A DNA stretch of 64,000 bases from Gp1-AA133 sp964641665 (GTDB lineage: Bacteria; Acidobacteriota; Terriglobia; Terriglobales; Acidobacteriaceae), in contig CAZXKO010000066.1 in assembly GCA_964641665.1 (NCBI GenBank), positions 35,150 through 99,149 of the forward strand, written 5' to 3'. A model generated the notes under the pieces. It worked only from the letters and a program-made list of their open reading frames with translations, ran no database searches and was not told the DNA's origin. Of the stretch, positions 39,042 to 48,139 are shown in pieces. Position 1 is the first letter of the stretch. Each line of letters starts with the position of its first letter. A program made the translations under genes and the position numbers.

Positions 39042-39776
39042 ATGGCGGGAGCAGCCACCTTGGGGAATCTCGTAAGCGCGATCGGAGCCCGCGAACAGGA
39101 AGCGGCGATCGTCGCAGAACTGAAAGCCGGGTCTGAGGAAGCGTACGCGTGGCTGATCGGGGAATTTCACCAACCGATTTACGGGCTGGTGTATCGCATC
39201 CTGACGGATCCTGCGGATGCCGCCGATACGGCACAGGAAGTCTTCCTGAAGGTCTTTCGCGGGATGAAGCACTTCCACGGCGAGTCGAGTTTGAAGACGT
39301 GGATTTACCGGATCGCAGTGCACGAGGCTTCAAACCGGCGGCGGTGGTGGTTCCGGCACAAGGCCCACGAGACGTCGATGGAACCGCTGGGCAACGAATC
39401 GCACCAGGGTAGCGGTTTAGCGATGCAAGAGACCCTGGTGGATGAACGGGAGTCGCCGTTCGACAGGGCTGCGCACGAGGAAGTGCGGGCGCGGGTAGAA
39501 GACGAGTTGCGGAAAGTGCCCGAGCCGTATCGCAGCACCCTGATCCTGCGCGATCTGGAGGGTATGTCGTACGAAGAGATCGCCGAGGTGATGGAGGTGT
39601 CGCTGGGCACGGTGAAGTCGCGCCTGACGCGCGGGCGGGAGGCGCTGAAGCAGCGGCTGACCAGTTACGTGCGGGAAGTCGCGCCGGAGCTAGGGCTGTT
39701 GAGCCCGGAAGATCCGAAGCTGGGTTCCCGATGCCGGGTGTCACGTGGTGGGGAGGAAATCGAGGTGACGTCATGA
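39042..39776 (+). CDS. ECF (RpoE-type) sigma factor
   Basis: About 244 residues with sigma region 2 (GEFHQPIYGLVYRILTDP, DTAQEVFLKVFRG) and region 4 (RSTLILRDLEGMSYEEIAE, GTVKSRLTRGR). It should direct RNA polymerase to envelope-stress promoters. The stop codon overlaps the ATG of the anti-sigma gene (ATGA), so they are co-translated. The start is ATG 39042, or GTG 39033 three codons upstream. The near-leaderless arrangement after TATAAT is noted separately. The C-terminus is about 30 residues longer than E. coli RpoE. Confidence 0.9.
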   Translation: MAGAATLGNLVSAIGAREQEAAIVAELKAGSEEAYAWLIGEFHQPIYGLVYRILTDPADAADTAQEVFLKVFRGMKHFHGESSLKTWIYRIAVHEASNRRRWWFRHKAHETSMEPLGNESHQGSGLAMQETLVDERESPFDRAAHEEVRARVEDELRKVPEPYRSTLILRDLEGMSYEEIAEVMEVSLGTVKSRLTRGREALKQRLTSYVREVAPELGLLSPEDPKLGSRCRVSRGGEEIEVTS

Positions 39777-40435
39777 AGTGCGCCGAGGCCAAATCGATGT
39801 TCTCGCCGTACCTTGACGGAGCTGTCACCGGGACCCAGATGCACGCTTTCGGGCGGCATCTGGACGAGTGTTCGCATTGCGACCGGGAGTATGCGCTGCT
39901 CCGTCAGACCCAGGATCTGCTGGCCAGCGTGGGCCGCCGCAAGGCGCCCGCGGATCTGGCACTGAGGCTGCGGGTTGCGATATCGCGCGAAGCCGCGGAA
40001 GCCCGCCGGCCGCGCTTCCAGGGAATACTCGCCCGAGTGGAGAATGCCTTGCACGCGTTCATGGTTCCGGCCACGGTCGGGATGATCGCGGCGGTCGTGA
40101 TTTTTGGATTCGTCATGGGGATGACGCTGACGGATTTGCAGGCCCGCAGCCGCAACGATGTGCCCTTGATGCTGTACACCGGTCCCGAACTGCAGGACAC
40201 TTCCTTCGCAGCGACTCTGAGCTCGGTGAATGAAGACTCGCTGGTGATCGAAGCCTACGTGGACGCGAATGGGAGGGTGCAGGACTACCGGATCCTCTCC
40301 GACAATTCCCAGAACCTGCTGCCCGAAGTGAAGCGGATGCTGATCTTCACCACGTTCCGCCCGGCGATGTCGATGGGGCGCCCGACGACGGGGCACGCGG
40401 TGCTTTCGTTCTCGAAGATCAGCGTTCGGGGGTAG
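39773..40435 (+). CDS. Zinc-finger anti-sigma factor with TonB-C-like periplasmic domain
   Basis: 220 residues. The N-terminus carries the ZAS motif (HLDECSHC, HxxxCxxC) that holds ECF sigma factors. A TM helix follows (FMVPATVGMIAAVVIFGFV), then a periplasmic domain whose end (YVDANGRVQDYRILS and FRPAMSMGRPTTGHAVLSF) resembles the TonB C-terminal fold. This couples an outer signal to sigma release, probably by proteolysis. The start ATG overlaps the sigma stop. The TonB-C-like part is recognised by pattern only. Confidence 0.8.
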   Translation: MKCAEAKSMFSPYLDGAVTGTQMHAFGRHLDECSHCDREYALLRQTQDLLASVGRRKAPADLALRLRVAISREAAEARRPRFQGILARVENALHAFMVPATVGMIAAVVIFGFVMGMTLTDLQARSRNDVPLMLYTGPELQDTSFAATLSSVNEDSLVIEAYVDANGRVQDYRILSDNSQNLLPEVKRMLIFTTFRPAMSMGRPTTGHAVLSFSKISVRG

Positions 40436-40560
40436 GACCAGGTTTCAGGTCTCAGGTGTTGGGTGGGTGGTGGAGTAGGGGCACGGCTGCTCAAAGTTCG
40501 CCAGAGGGCGAGGACCCGAGACCTAAGACCTAACACCTGACACCTGACCTAACACCCGCC
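40436..40560. repeat. Word-like low-complexity repeats (GACCTAACACCTGA)
   Basis: TTTCAGGTCTCAGGTGTTGG, then GACCCGAGACCTAAGACC and TAACACCTGACACCTGACC. The halves are inverted relative to each other and may form a long weak hairpin. Similar text occurs at 3700-3740. Confidence 0.55.
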
Positions 40561-40614
40561 TTCCAATTGACCCCCTGAACAGAAGCTCTTAAACTATCGT
40601 GGTATCCCCACAGC

Positions 40615-42141
40615 GTGCTGCCCTGCTGGAGGTTTTCCCTGGGTTTCCGGTTGCGACATTCGATTTTGGGTGCGTTGTTCGCGCTGCTGGCAGGGGTGTG
40701 CTCGGCACAGAATACGCCTAAAGTCACGCTGGATACGAACGAGACGCTGTTCACGATCCTGGCTTCGATGAACGCCTGTGGGTACGACGAGGAGTTAAGC
40801 GTTTCCGATTCGCTGCGGCGCCAGATCCGCGAGGAAATTGCCACGGCAGCGCGCGATTCCGATGAGGCGCTGGCGGCACTGAGCCCGATGTGCCAGTTTT
40901 ACCGCGAGCACGTATGGCCGGAGCCGTCGAGGACTTTGTCGCAATATGTCTCGTTAAGCTTGTATCTGGGCGCCGCGCCCAATTTCCTTCCGAAGGTAAA
41001 AGAAGAGGAATTGCCGCCGGACGCCATGATCGTGGTCGGCTTCGCGAAACTGGCCACCGCGTTTTATGAGAAGGCTGGGCTGCACGGGATCTGGCAGAGG
41101 CATCGCGAGGCGTACACCCGGCTGACGGATCAGTATCACGAGCCGCTCTCGAAGATGCTGTTCGATACTGAGATCTATCTGAAACTGCCGTCGGCAGGCT
41201 ATCTGGGCCGCGGATTCACGGTGTACATGGAACCGATGGGGGCACCGGGACAGGTCAACGCACGAAATTACGGGTCGGACTACTACGTGGTCATCACGCC
41301 GGGTGGTTCGGCGCTGAAGGTGGATCAGATCCGCCACACTTACCTGCATTACCTGCTCGATCCGCTGTCATTGAAGTACCCCGCCGCGGTTAAGCGGCTG
41401 GAGCCGCTGCTGGATTCGGTACAGCGGACGCCGATGGACGAGGCGTTCAAGGTCGATGTGTCGCTGCTGATCACGGAGTGCCTGATAAGGGCAATCGAGA
41501 TCCGGACGGAGGGGGCGAGCAAGACTCCGGAGGCGGTGCGTTCTGATGATGTGCAGAAAGCGATGGAGCAGGGCTTCATCCTGACGCGCTATTTCTATGA
41601 TTCGATGACGCAGTTCGAGAAGGATCCGGCCGGCATTCGCAATGCCTTCGCGGACCTGTTGAATGCGGTCGATTTGAAAAAGGAGGCGAAGCGGGCCTCG
41701 GAGACTCATTTCGCCAGCGCCGCCTCGCCCGAACTGCTGAATTACTCGCGGCTCAAGAATCCGCACCTGCTGCAGGCGGCCGAGAAGCGTTTGGCGGCGG
41801 GGGATTTAAAGGCAGCGCAGGAACTGGCGCAACAGGCGCTGGACGGAAATCACGAGGACAAGGGGCGAGCGCTGTTTATCATGGCGCAGGTGGCGACGGC
41901 GAACAAGGATATGGCGGGCGCTACGGGATATTTCGAGCAGGCGCTCAAACTGGCGCAGGAACCCAAAGTGGTGGCCTGGTCGCACATCTACCTGGGGAGA
42001 ATTTTCGATTTGCAGGAACAGCGTGAGGCCGCCGTGGATCATTATCGGGCTGCGCTGACGGCGGCGGGCACGCTGCCCGAAGTGAAGGCGGCCGCCGAGC
42101 GTGGCCTGCAGCAACCATACGAGCCACCAGCGACGCGCTAG
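40615..42141 (+). CDS. Exported helical/TPR protein
   Basis: 508 residues: signal peptide (ILGALFALLAGVCSAQ), a large helical N-terminal domain and two or three TPRs at the C-terminus (about 390-490; KGRALFIMAQVATANKDMA and HIYLGRIFDLQEQREAA). A segment around residue 240 (QIRHTYLHYLLDPL) recalls a metallopeptidase helix, but the HExxH is not intact. Function unknown; it pairs with the next TPR gene. The TTG or CTG alternatives are not better than this start. Confidence 0.75.
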   Translation: MLPCWRFSLGFRLRHSILGALFALLAGVCSAQNTPKVTLDTNETLFTILASMNACGYDEELSVSDSLRRQIREEIATAARDSDEALAALSPMCQFYREHVWPEPSRTLSQYVSLSLYLGAAPNFLPKVKEEELPPDAMIVVGFAKLATAFYEKAGLHGIWQRHREAYTRLTDQYHEPLSKMLFDTEIYLKLPSAGYLGRGFTVYMEPMGAPGQVNARNYGSDYYVVITPGGSALKVDQIRHTYLHYLLDPLSLKYPAAVKRLEPLLDSVQRTPMDEAFKVDVSLLITECLIRAIEIRTEGASKTPEAVRSDDVQKAMEQGFILTRYFYDSMTQFEKDPAGIRNAFADLLNAVDLKKEAKRASETHFASAASPELLNYSRLKNPHLLQAAEKRLAAGDLKAAQELAQQALDGNHEDKGRALFIMAQVATANKDMAGATGYFEQALKLAQEPKVVAWSHIYLGRIFDLQEQREAAVDHYRAALTAAGTLPEVKAAAERGLQQPYEPPATR

Positions 42142-42206
42142 TAGTCCCAAGAAGCGAACGAATCGCGACTTTCGAGAAGAGAGGGTCGCCAACCCAAGGA
42201 GAGAGC

Positions 42207-43049
42207 ATGAAGCGAGCAGCGATGATCGGTGCTGTGCTGGCAGTTGCGACGTGGAGTTTGGCTCAGACCAAGCCGCCGGGGACACAGAACACGCCGGCCG
42301 CACAATCCAGCCCGACACCGGCCGTGGCGCCCCAGGGCAAGCGTCCTCCAGCCGCCAAGACCACTCCCGAGTACGAAGCCTACAAGGCTGCGGCCGCGCT
42401 GACCGATCCAGCGGCAGCGGAAAATGCTGCGAATGATTTCGCGGTGAAGTTCAAAGACAGCGAACTGCGGATCGTCCTCTTCAAGAATGTGATGCGCGAT
42501 TACCAGCGCGCGGGCAACTCCGACAAGATCATCGAAATGGGCCGCAAGGCACTGGCGATCGACGGCGACGATCCGGAGGCGCTGGTCACGGTGGCCGGCG
42601 AACTGGCGGAAAAGACGCGGGACACCGATCTCGACAAGGATCAGCGGCTGGACGAAGCCATGAAGATGGCGCAGAAGGCGGTGCAGACGGTCGATACCGA
42701 CGTGGCGATCCCGCAGGGCACGCCGCAGGACCAGGTCGACACCTACAAGTCGCAACTGCGCTCGTTCGCGTTTTCCATCATCGGGACGCTGGAATTCAAA
42801 AAGGATAATTTTGCCGACGCCGAGACTGACCTGCGCAAGTCGATTGACGCGTTTCCGTCGGCGCCGGATCCAGTAGTCGTGTTGCGGCTGGCGATCTCGC
42901 TGGACCGCCAGAACAAGTACGCGGACGCGCTGAAGGAAGCCAACCGCGCCGTCGATATGACGCAGGAGACTACGAGCGCGGGGAAACTGGCGCGTCAGGA
43001 GCGCGACCGGCTGACGCAGTTAGCCGGCACACCGGGCCAGCCGAAGTAA
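42207..43049 (+). CDS. Exported TPR protein
   Basis: 280 residues with a signal peptide (MIGAVLAVATWSLAQT), a Pro/Ala/Thr linker and helical TPR-like repeats to the C-terminus (YQRAGNSDKIIEMGRKAL, DNFADAETDLRKSIDAFP). GGAGAG precedes the ATG at 42207. It lies 66 bases after the previous gene in the same direction. Probably a periplasmic scaffold. Confidence 0.8.
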   Translation: MKRAAMIGAVLAVATWSLAQTKPPGTQNTPAAQSSPTPAVAPQGKRPPAAKTTPEYEAYKAAAALTDPAAAENAANDFAVKFKDSELRIVLFKNVMRDYQRAGNSDKIIEMGRKALAIDGDDPEALVTVAGELAEKTRDTDLDKDQRLDEAMKMAQKAVQTVDTDVAIPQGTPQDQVDTYKSQLRSFAFSIIGTLEFKKDNFADAETDLRKSIDAFPSAPDPVVVLRLAISLDRQNKYADALKEANRAVDMTQETTSAGKLARQERDRLTQLAGTPGQPK

Positions 43050-43073
43050 GCGGCAGTCTGGCAGGAATCCTCC

Positions 43074-43127
43074 CGGTTGCCGGCGCGATAGCTGACGAGA
43101 CCGGCAACGGTATCGCTCCCTTTTTTT
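43074..43127 (+). terminator. Terminator-like structure before rnc, with an alternative fold
   Basis: GCGATA (43085-43090) pairs with TATCGC (43111-43116), followed by TCCC and a seven-T run (43121-43127). An exclusive alternative pairs GTTGCCGG (43076-43083) with CCGGCAAC (43101-43108). The two stems interlock, so this could be a terminator or an attenuator of rnc. Confidence 0.45.
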
Positions 43128-43161
43128 GGGCTGGGGTCTTTTGCAACCGGCTGACATCTGC

Positions 43162-43953
43162 ATGAAAGTCAGAGAAATCGCGGCGCTGGAGAAGCTGTTG
43201 GGATATCACTTCCAGCGTCGCGAACTCATCGATCAGGCCCTCACGCACAGTTCGCAGGCGCGGGAACTGGAAGCCGCCAACGAAAGCGCGAAGGCCGGAG
43301 ATAACGAACAACTTGAGTTTCTAGGCGACACGGTGCTGGCGCTGGTTACCAGCGAGGAGTTGTTCCGGCGCTTTCCGGATTTTCGGGAAGGTGAACTCTC
43401 CAAGCTGCGAGCCCACCTGGTGAGCGAAAAACACCTGATCCGGGTCGCGCAAGAACTGGAACTTGGGCATTACCTTCGGCTGGGGCGCGGTGAGGAAAAG
43501 AGCGGAGGGCGCAGTAAAACCGCGCTGCTGGTGGATGCACTCGAGGCGGTGCTCGCCGCGATGTACCTGGATGGCGGTCTGGATGCGGCGCGCCGGTTCA
43601 TTCTGGATAGCGTGGTCATTCCTGAGCTGGAGCGGATGAATCCGGGCACGGTGGGAGTTCCCGTGATGGACTTCAAATCGGCGCTCCAGGAAACGTTGCA
43701 GGCGATCGGGCGGGCGCAAGCATCGTACGTATTGGTGAAGGAAGCCGGTCCGGAGCACAGCAAGACGTTTACGGTGGAGGCGCGGCTGCATGCGGCGACG
43801 GGCACGAAGGTGGAGTTCACGGGACGCGCCGAGGGCTCGACCAAGAAGAAGGCGGAGCAGGACGCCGCCCGGCAAGTGCTCGACTATCTGGCCTCATCCG
43901 CCGCGGTGGTTGACCTGAAGGCGACCGAGAAGAATCCTTCGCCCACTCATTAG
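43162..43953 (+). CDS. rnc: Ribonuclease III
   Basis: A 263-residue endonuclease for double-stranded RNA: RNase III domain with signature NEQLEFLGDTVL (acidic catalytic residues in place), second acidic site at LVDALEAVLAAMYLDGG, then a C-terminal dsRNA-binding domain (DFKSALQETLQ, GSTKKKAEQDAARQVLDYL). The ATG at 43162 (MKVREIAALEKLLGY) is preferred over an earlier in-frame start by family length. It precedes lepB by four bases, as rnc and lepB are linked in many genomes. An extra insert of about 10 residues (ELEAANESAKAG) lies before the signature. Confidence 0.95.
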   Translation: MKVREIAALEKLLGYHFQRRELIDQALTHSSQARELEAANESAKAGDNEQLEFLGDTVLALVTSEELFRRFPDFREGELSKLRAHLVSEKHLIRVAQELELGHYLRLGRGEEKSGGRSKTALLVDALEAVLAAMYLDGGLDAARRFILDSVVIPELERMNPGTVGVPVMDFKSALQETLQAIGRAQASYVLVKEAGPEHSKTFTVEARLHAATGTKVEFTGRAEGSTKKKAEQDAARQVLDYLASSAAVVDLKATEKNPSPTH

Positions 43954-43957
43954 CCTC

Positions 43958-44725
43958 ATGACAACGCCTGCGACGCCTCCGACCCCGGTGAACGATTCCA
44001 GCACGGACTGGATCACGTCCATTCAGTCGCTGCTGGCGACGCTGGTGATCGCGGTCTTCGTAATCACCTACATCGTGCAGGCGTTTCAGATCCCTTCGGA
44101 ATCGATGGAGAACACGCTGCTCATCGGGGACTACCTGCTGGTGGATAAACTCTGCTATGGCGGGGGAGGCGTGGGCGACAACCTGATTCCCTACCGGCAG
44201 ATTCATCGGGGCGACATCATCGTGTTCCACTACCCGGTCAATCCCGCGCAGCATTTCGTGAAACGGGTGGTGGGAATTCCGGGCGACCGGATTCACCTGA
44301 TCAGAAAGCGCGTTTTCGTCAATGGGCAGCCGCTGAACGAGCCATATGCCAGATTCTTCAAGCCGGAGCCGAACCCGTTTCGCGACGACTTTCCGCGGCT
44401 GGACGTGCTTGACCCCGGCATCAATGCCGACTGGTGGGTGCAGATGCCGAAGCTAGTGGAGGACGGGCAGTTGATCGTCCCTGAAGGCCACTACTTCGCG
44501 ATGGGCGACAACCGCGATGACAGTTCCGACAGCCGGTACTGGGGCTTCGTGCCTCGGGCGAATATTATCGGCCGGCCGCTGCTGATTTACTGGTCCATCA
44601 GCGACCCGGACGATGCTATGCCGCCCGCACCGACGCTGGGTGATAAACTCTATCACCTTGCCTATGCGGTGACTCACTTCTTCCAGATCACCCGCTGGGG
44701 ACGCACGTTTCGGCTGGTCAGCTAA
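43958..44725 (+). CDS. lepB: Signal peptidase I (copy 1)
   Basis: A 255-residue membrane serine protease that removes signal peptides from exported proteins. One N-terminal TM helix (LLATLVIAVFVITYIVQAF) precedes the nucleophile S49 (IPSESM); the general-base lysine is K102 (VKRVVGIPGDRI). The GDNRDDSSDSRYWGFV box is intact. It starts four bases after rnc. A second copy follows directly; the two differ in the stretch after the Ser box and may handle different substrates. Confidence 0.95.
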   Translation: MTTPATPPTPVNDSSTDWITSIQSLLATLVIAVFVITYIVQAFQIPSESMENTLLIGDYLLVDKLCYGGGGVGDNLIPYRQIHRGDIIVFHYPVNPAQHFVKRVVGIPGDRIHLIRKRVFVNGQPLNEPYARFFKPEPNPFRDDFPRLDVLDPGINADWWVQMPKLVEDGQLIVPEGHYFAMGDNRDDSSDSRYWGFVPRANIIGRPLLIYWSISDPDDAMPPAPTLGDKLYHLAYAVTHFFQITRWGRTFRLVS

Positions 44726-44761
44726 GGCTGTCAACATTTCCAATCTGGGGATAAGGCACAA

Positions 44762-45532
44762 GTGGCGAAGAAAGAAGATGGGGTGGTGGAAGAGAAGCAG
44801 CGCGAGACCACGGTGGAGTTCCTCGCTTCGCTGGCCGCGGTGCTGGTCACGGGCCTTTTCATCATTACGTTTGTTCTGCAGGCATTCGAGATCCCGTCCA
44901 GTTCGATGGAGGACACCCTGCTGATCGGGGATCACGTGTTCGTGAACCGCGAACAGTTTGCTCCCCGCACCACTTGGCTGGGCCCGCTGATGCCTTACCG
45001 GGACATCAAGCGGGGCGACATCGTGGTGTTTCTCTCTCCGTCGGAACCGGGGCTGTACGTGGTGAAGAGGATCATGGGAATCCCCGGGGACCGGATTCAC
45101 TTGCGCGATGGCGTGGTGTATCGCAACGGAGAGAAGCTGAACGAGCCGTATGTGATGCACAAAGGGCCGCTCTTCTACGATCCCTATCGCGACAATTTCC
45201 CCGCGGTGGCGCCTTCGGAGGCCTACAACGTGACGGCAGAGTGGAAGCTGCTTCTGCCCTCCAACGTGGAGGGCGACGATGTCGTCGTTCCGAAGGACAG
45301 TTATTTCGGGATGGGCGACAACCGGGACGTCAGCCTGGACAGCCGCTACTGGGGTTTCATCCCGAAAGAGAATGTGATTGGGCGGCCGATGTTCGTGTAC
45401 TGGTCGTTTAACACGCCACCGGATCAATATCGTCACACCGATTTCAGCGAACGGATCGGATTCTTGGCCCATGTGGTCATTCACTTCTTTGACCAGACGA
45501 GGTGGCGGCGAACCTTCAGGATTGTTCAGTGA
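44762..45532 (+). CDS. lepB: Signal peptidase I (copy 2)
   Basis: A 256-residue paralogue of the preceding gene. It has a GTG start at 44762, one TM helix, nucleophile S48 (IPSSSM), K102 (VKRIMGIPGD) and GDNRDVSLDSRYWGFI. It begins 36 bases after copy 1. Its stop overlaps the GTG start of the AsmA-like gene (GTGA), so the three form an operon. Tandem lepB genes suggest duplication with divided labour. Confidence 0.95.
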   Translation: MAKKEDGVVEEKQRETTVEFLASLAAVLVTGLFIITFVLQAFEIPSSSMEDTLLIGDHVFVNREQFAPRTTWLGPLMPYRDIKRGDIVVFLSPSEPGLYVVKRIMGIPGDRIHLRDGVVYRNGEKLNEPYVMHKGPLFYDPYRDNFPAVAPSEAYNVTAEWKLLLPSNVEGDDVVVPKDSYFGMGDNRDVSLDSRYWGFIPKENVIGRPMFVYWSFNTPPDQYRHTDFSERIGFLAHVVIHFFDQTRWRRTFRIVQ

Positions 45533-48051
45533 GTTTCCTGCGCTCCAAACGCGGATGGATGTTGGTGTGCGCCGCGTTGCTGCTGGGGTTGTTTCTCATA
45601 AGACCCGGGGCAGCGCGTTTGAAACAGCGCATCGCAGGCTCCATCGCCATGGCCCTGCAGCGGCAGGTTGAGATCGGCAATGTACACATTCGCCTGCTTC
45701 CCCAACCGGGCTTCGATCTGGAAAACTTTGTCGTTCACGATGATCCCGCTTTCAGCGCAGAACCAGTACTGCGGGCGCAGGAAGTCACGGCCTTCCTGCG
45801 CCTGAGTTCCCTGCTGCGCGGGCACCTGGAGATTTCGCGCCTCAGCCTGACCGAGCCTAGCTTGAACCTCACGCGCAATGGCGAGGGCCGGTGGAATATC
45901 GAGAATCTGCTGGAGCGGACCGCGAAAACAGCGGTGGCGCCGACCAGCAAAGCACGCTCGGAGTCGCGGCCGGCATTCCCGTACATCGAGGCAGATCGAG
46001 GCCGGATCAACTTCAAGTCCGGTCCGGAGAAGAAGCCGTTTGCCCTGGCCGACGCCGACTATGCGTTCTGGCAGGATTCTGAAAACGCGTGGGGTATGCG
46101 GCTGCGAGCGCGACCGATCCGATCTGACTTGAACCTGAGCGACACCGGCCAGTTTCGTGTGAACGGAACCTGGCAGCGGGCCGAAACTCTCCGCGGAACG
46201 CCCCTCGAGTTCAACCTGTCGTGGCAGGACGCGCAGTTAGGACAACTTACCAAACTGCTTTCCGGTCAGGACAAGGGCTGGCGGGGAGGGGTGCGGGTGT
46301 CGGCGGCGCTGACCGGGACCCCGGCCGATCTGGCGGTGGACGGTGACGCCTCACTGGAGGACTTCCGGCGGTACGACATCGCCGGCGAGGCTCTTTCTCC
46401 GGTCCGGACGCATTGCGCCGCGCACTACAGCACGGTGGATCGCGGGTTTCATCAGATTCTATGCCAGACTCCGATGGGCGACGGCTTCATAACGGTGCGC
46501 GGGGAGGTCGTGAATCTTCCGGGACCGAGAAACTATGACCTCGGACTCGCGTTGGAGAAAGTACCGGCGGAGGTCCTGCTGGAAGTCGCACGCCACGCCA
46601 AAAAAGACCTGCCTGCGGATTTGCGGGCAACCGGGGTGGTCAAGGCCGACTTCCGGATGCACGGAGGAGGCGCAGCGGCGGCAGAGTTTACGGGCAACGG
46701 CCAGACCAGCAATCTGGTGCTGCGGTCTCCCTTGGCCAAGACGGAGTTGGCATTGAATGCGGTTCCCTTCTCGCTGATCTCGGGTGCTTCAGGGAAACCT
46801 CGAACCAGTCGCGCTCGGCGCGCCGCGCAGAAAGCGCCAGATGAGCCTCAACTGGTGTTGGGACCTTTTCCAATGAAGCTCGGCAGACCGTCACCGGCAA
46901 GCGTTGAGGGACGGATCACACGGTCAGGCTACGAGCTTTCGGTAGAAGGTGAAGCGGAAGTGCAGCGACTGCTGCAGGTGGCAAGAATCGCCGGGCTGCC
47001 AGCCAATCATCCGGCGGTCGTCGGGTGGGCGAAGGTGGCACTGCAAGTAGGGGGCCCCTGGTCGGCGTTCGCCGGTCCCATGATCAATGGCACCGCCAAG
47101 CTGCGTACGATACAGGCCGAACTGCGCGGTTTGAATGCTCCGATTGAAATCACTTCGGCAGACCTGAGTCTTGACCCGGACGGAACGAAGGTAAACGGGA
47201 TCTCAGCGTCGTTTGCCGGGACTCGGTGGACCGGGTCGCTCGGGTTACCGCGCATGTGCGGTCCGGTGGAGTCGTGTCCGTTGAGCTTCGACCTCCACGT
47301 GGATGAAATCGCGACGGACACGCTTCACGAGTTGCTGAATCCCAATCCTCCCAGCCGGCCGTGGTATCGCTTCTTGTCCTCCGCGCCCATGACAGGCCCT
47401 TCCTTTCTTACGAGAATTCACGGGTCCGGGAAGCTGGCTGCGGACCGTGTGCTGATCCGGAACGTGGTGGCGACGAAGGTGACCGCCAACGTCGAGTTCG
47501 ACGAAGGACGGGTGCGCCTGTCGGTCTTGCGCGGCGAGGTAATGAACGGAAAGCATCGCGGGGAATGGCAGGCGGATTTCACCACGAAACCGCCGACGTA
47601 CGCCGGCACCGGAACTCTGGAGAATGTTTCGCTGGGTCATATCGCCGCGGCCATGAAGGATCCATGGATCACTGGCACAGCCAGCGGCAAATATCAGATC
47701 CGTATGACGGGGGCCACGTCGGTTGAGCTCCTTTCCTCCGCCGAAGGCAGCGTGCAGGTCAACATGCGGGACGGAGCACTTCCCCACATTGTGCTTGGGG
47801 ACGACCCGCTCAAGGTTCGACGCTTTACCGCGGAGCTCGCCTTGCACGACGGTGAAATCTCGGTCCGCGACGGCGCTTTGATTTCCCCGACCGCGACCTA
47901 CGCCGTAGGCGGCAAAGCCTCGTTGAAGGGCAAGCTGGATTTCCTGGTGGTACCAGAAGGGTCTCCGGGATTCAGCGTCAACGGCACGCTGGTGGAACCA
48001 AGGGTCGCAGTGGCTCATCATCCAGAGACCCGCGCCGCTCTCAAACCATAG
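45529..48051 (+). CDS. AsmA-like protein
   Basis: 840 residues: short cytoplasmic start (GTG overlapping the lepB stop), an N-terminal TM helix (MLVCAALLLGLFLIRPG), then a long beta-rich periplasmic region with the AsmA opening (VEIGNVHIRLLPQPGFDLEN, LEISRLSLTEPSLNL, GRWNIENLL). The C-terminus resembles the AsmA_2 domain. AsmA/TamB-like proteins bridge inner and outer membranes for lipid transport. Role here is inferred from the fold. Confidence 0.85.
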   Translation: MSFLRSKRGWMLVCAALLLGLFLIRPGAARLKQRIAGSIAMALQRQVEIGNVHIRLLPQPGFDLENFVVHDDPAFSAEPVLRAQEVTAFLRLSSLLRGHLEISRLSLTEPSLNLTRNGEGRWNIENLLERTAKTAVAPTSKARSESRPAFPYIEADRGRINFKSGPEKKPFALADADYAFWQDSENAWGMRLRARPIRSDLNLSDTGQFRVNGTWQRAETLRGTPLEFNLSWQDAQLGQLTKLLSGQDKGWRGGVRVSAALTGTPADLAVDGDASLEDFRRYDIAGEALSPVRTHCAAHYSTVDRGFHQILCQTPMGDGFITVRGEVVNLPGPRNYDLGLALEKVPAEVLLEVARHAKKDLPADLRATGVVKADFRMHGGGAAAAEFTGNGQTSNLVLRSPLAKTELALNAVPFSLISGASGKPRTSRARRAAQKAPDEPQLVLGPFPMKLGRPSPASVEGRITRSGYELSVEGEAEVQRLLQVARIAGLPANHPAVVGWAKVALQVGGPWSAFAGPMINGTAKLRTIQAELRGLNAPIEITSADLSLDPDGTKVNGISASFAGTRWTGSLGLPRMCGPVESCPLSFDLHVDEIATDTLHELLNPNPPSRPWYRFLSSAPMTGPSFLTRIHGSGKLAADRVLIRNVVATKVTANVEFDEGRVRLSVLRGEVMNGKHRGEWQADFTTKPPTYAGTGTLENVSLGHIAAAMKDPWITGTASGKYQIRMTGATSVELLSSAEGSVQVNMRDGALPHIVLGDDPLKVRRFTAELALHDGEISVRDGALISPTATYAVGGKASLKGKLDFLVVPEGSPGFSVNGTLVEPRVAVAHHPETRAALKP

Positions 48052-48139
48052 TTCTCACGATGAAAAATTCGGCCTGCTCCGGCTCGAGCGAGCGTTCCCT
48101 TCGCACAGCGTGTTTCTGTCATAATCGGACCTGAACGCT

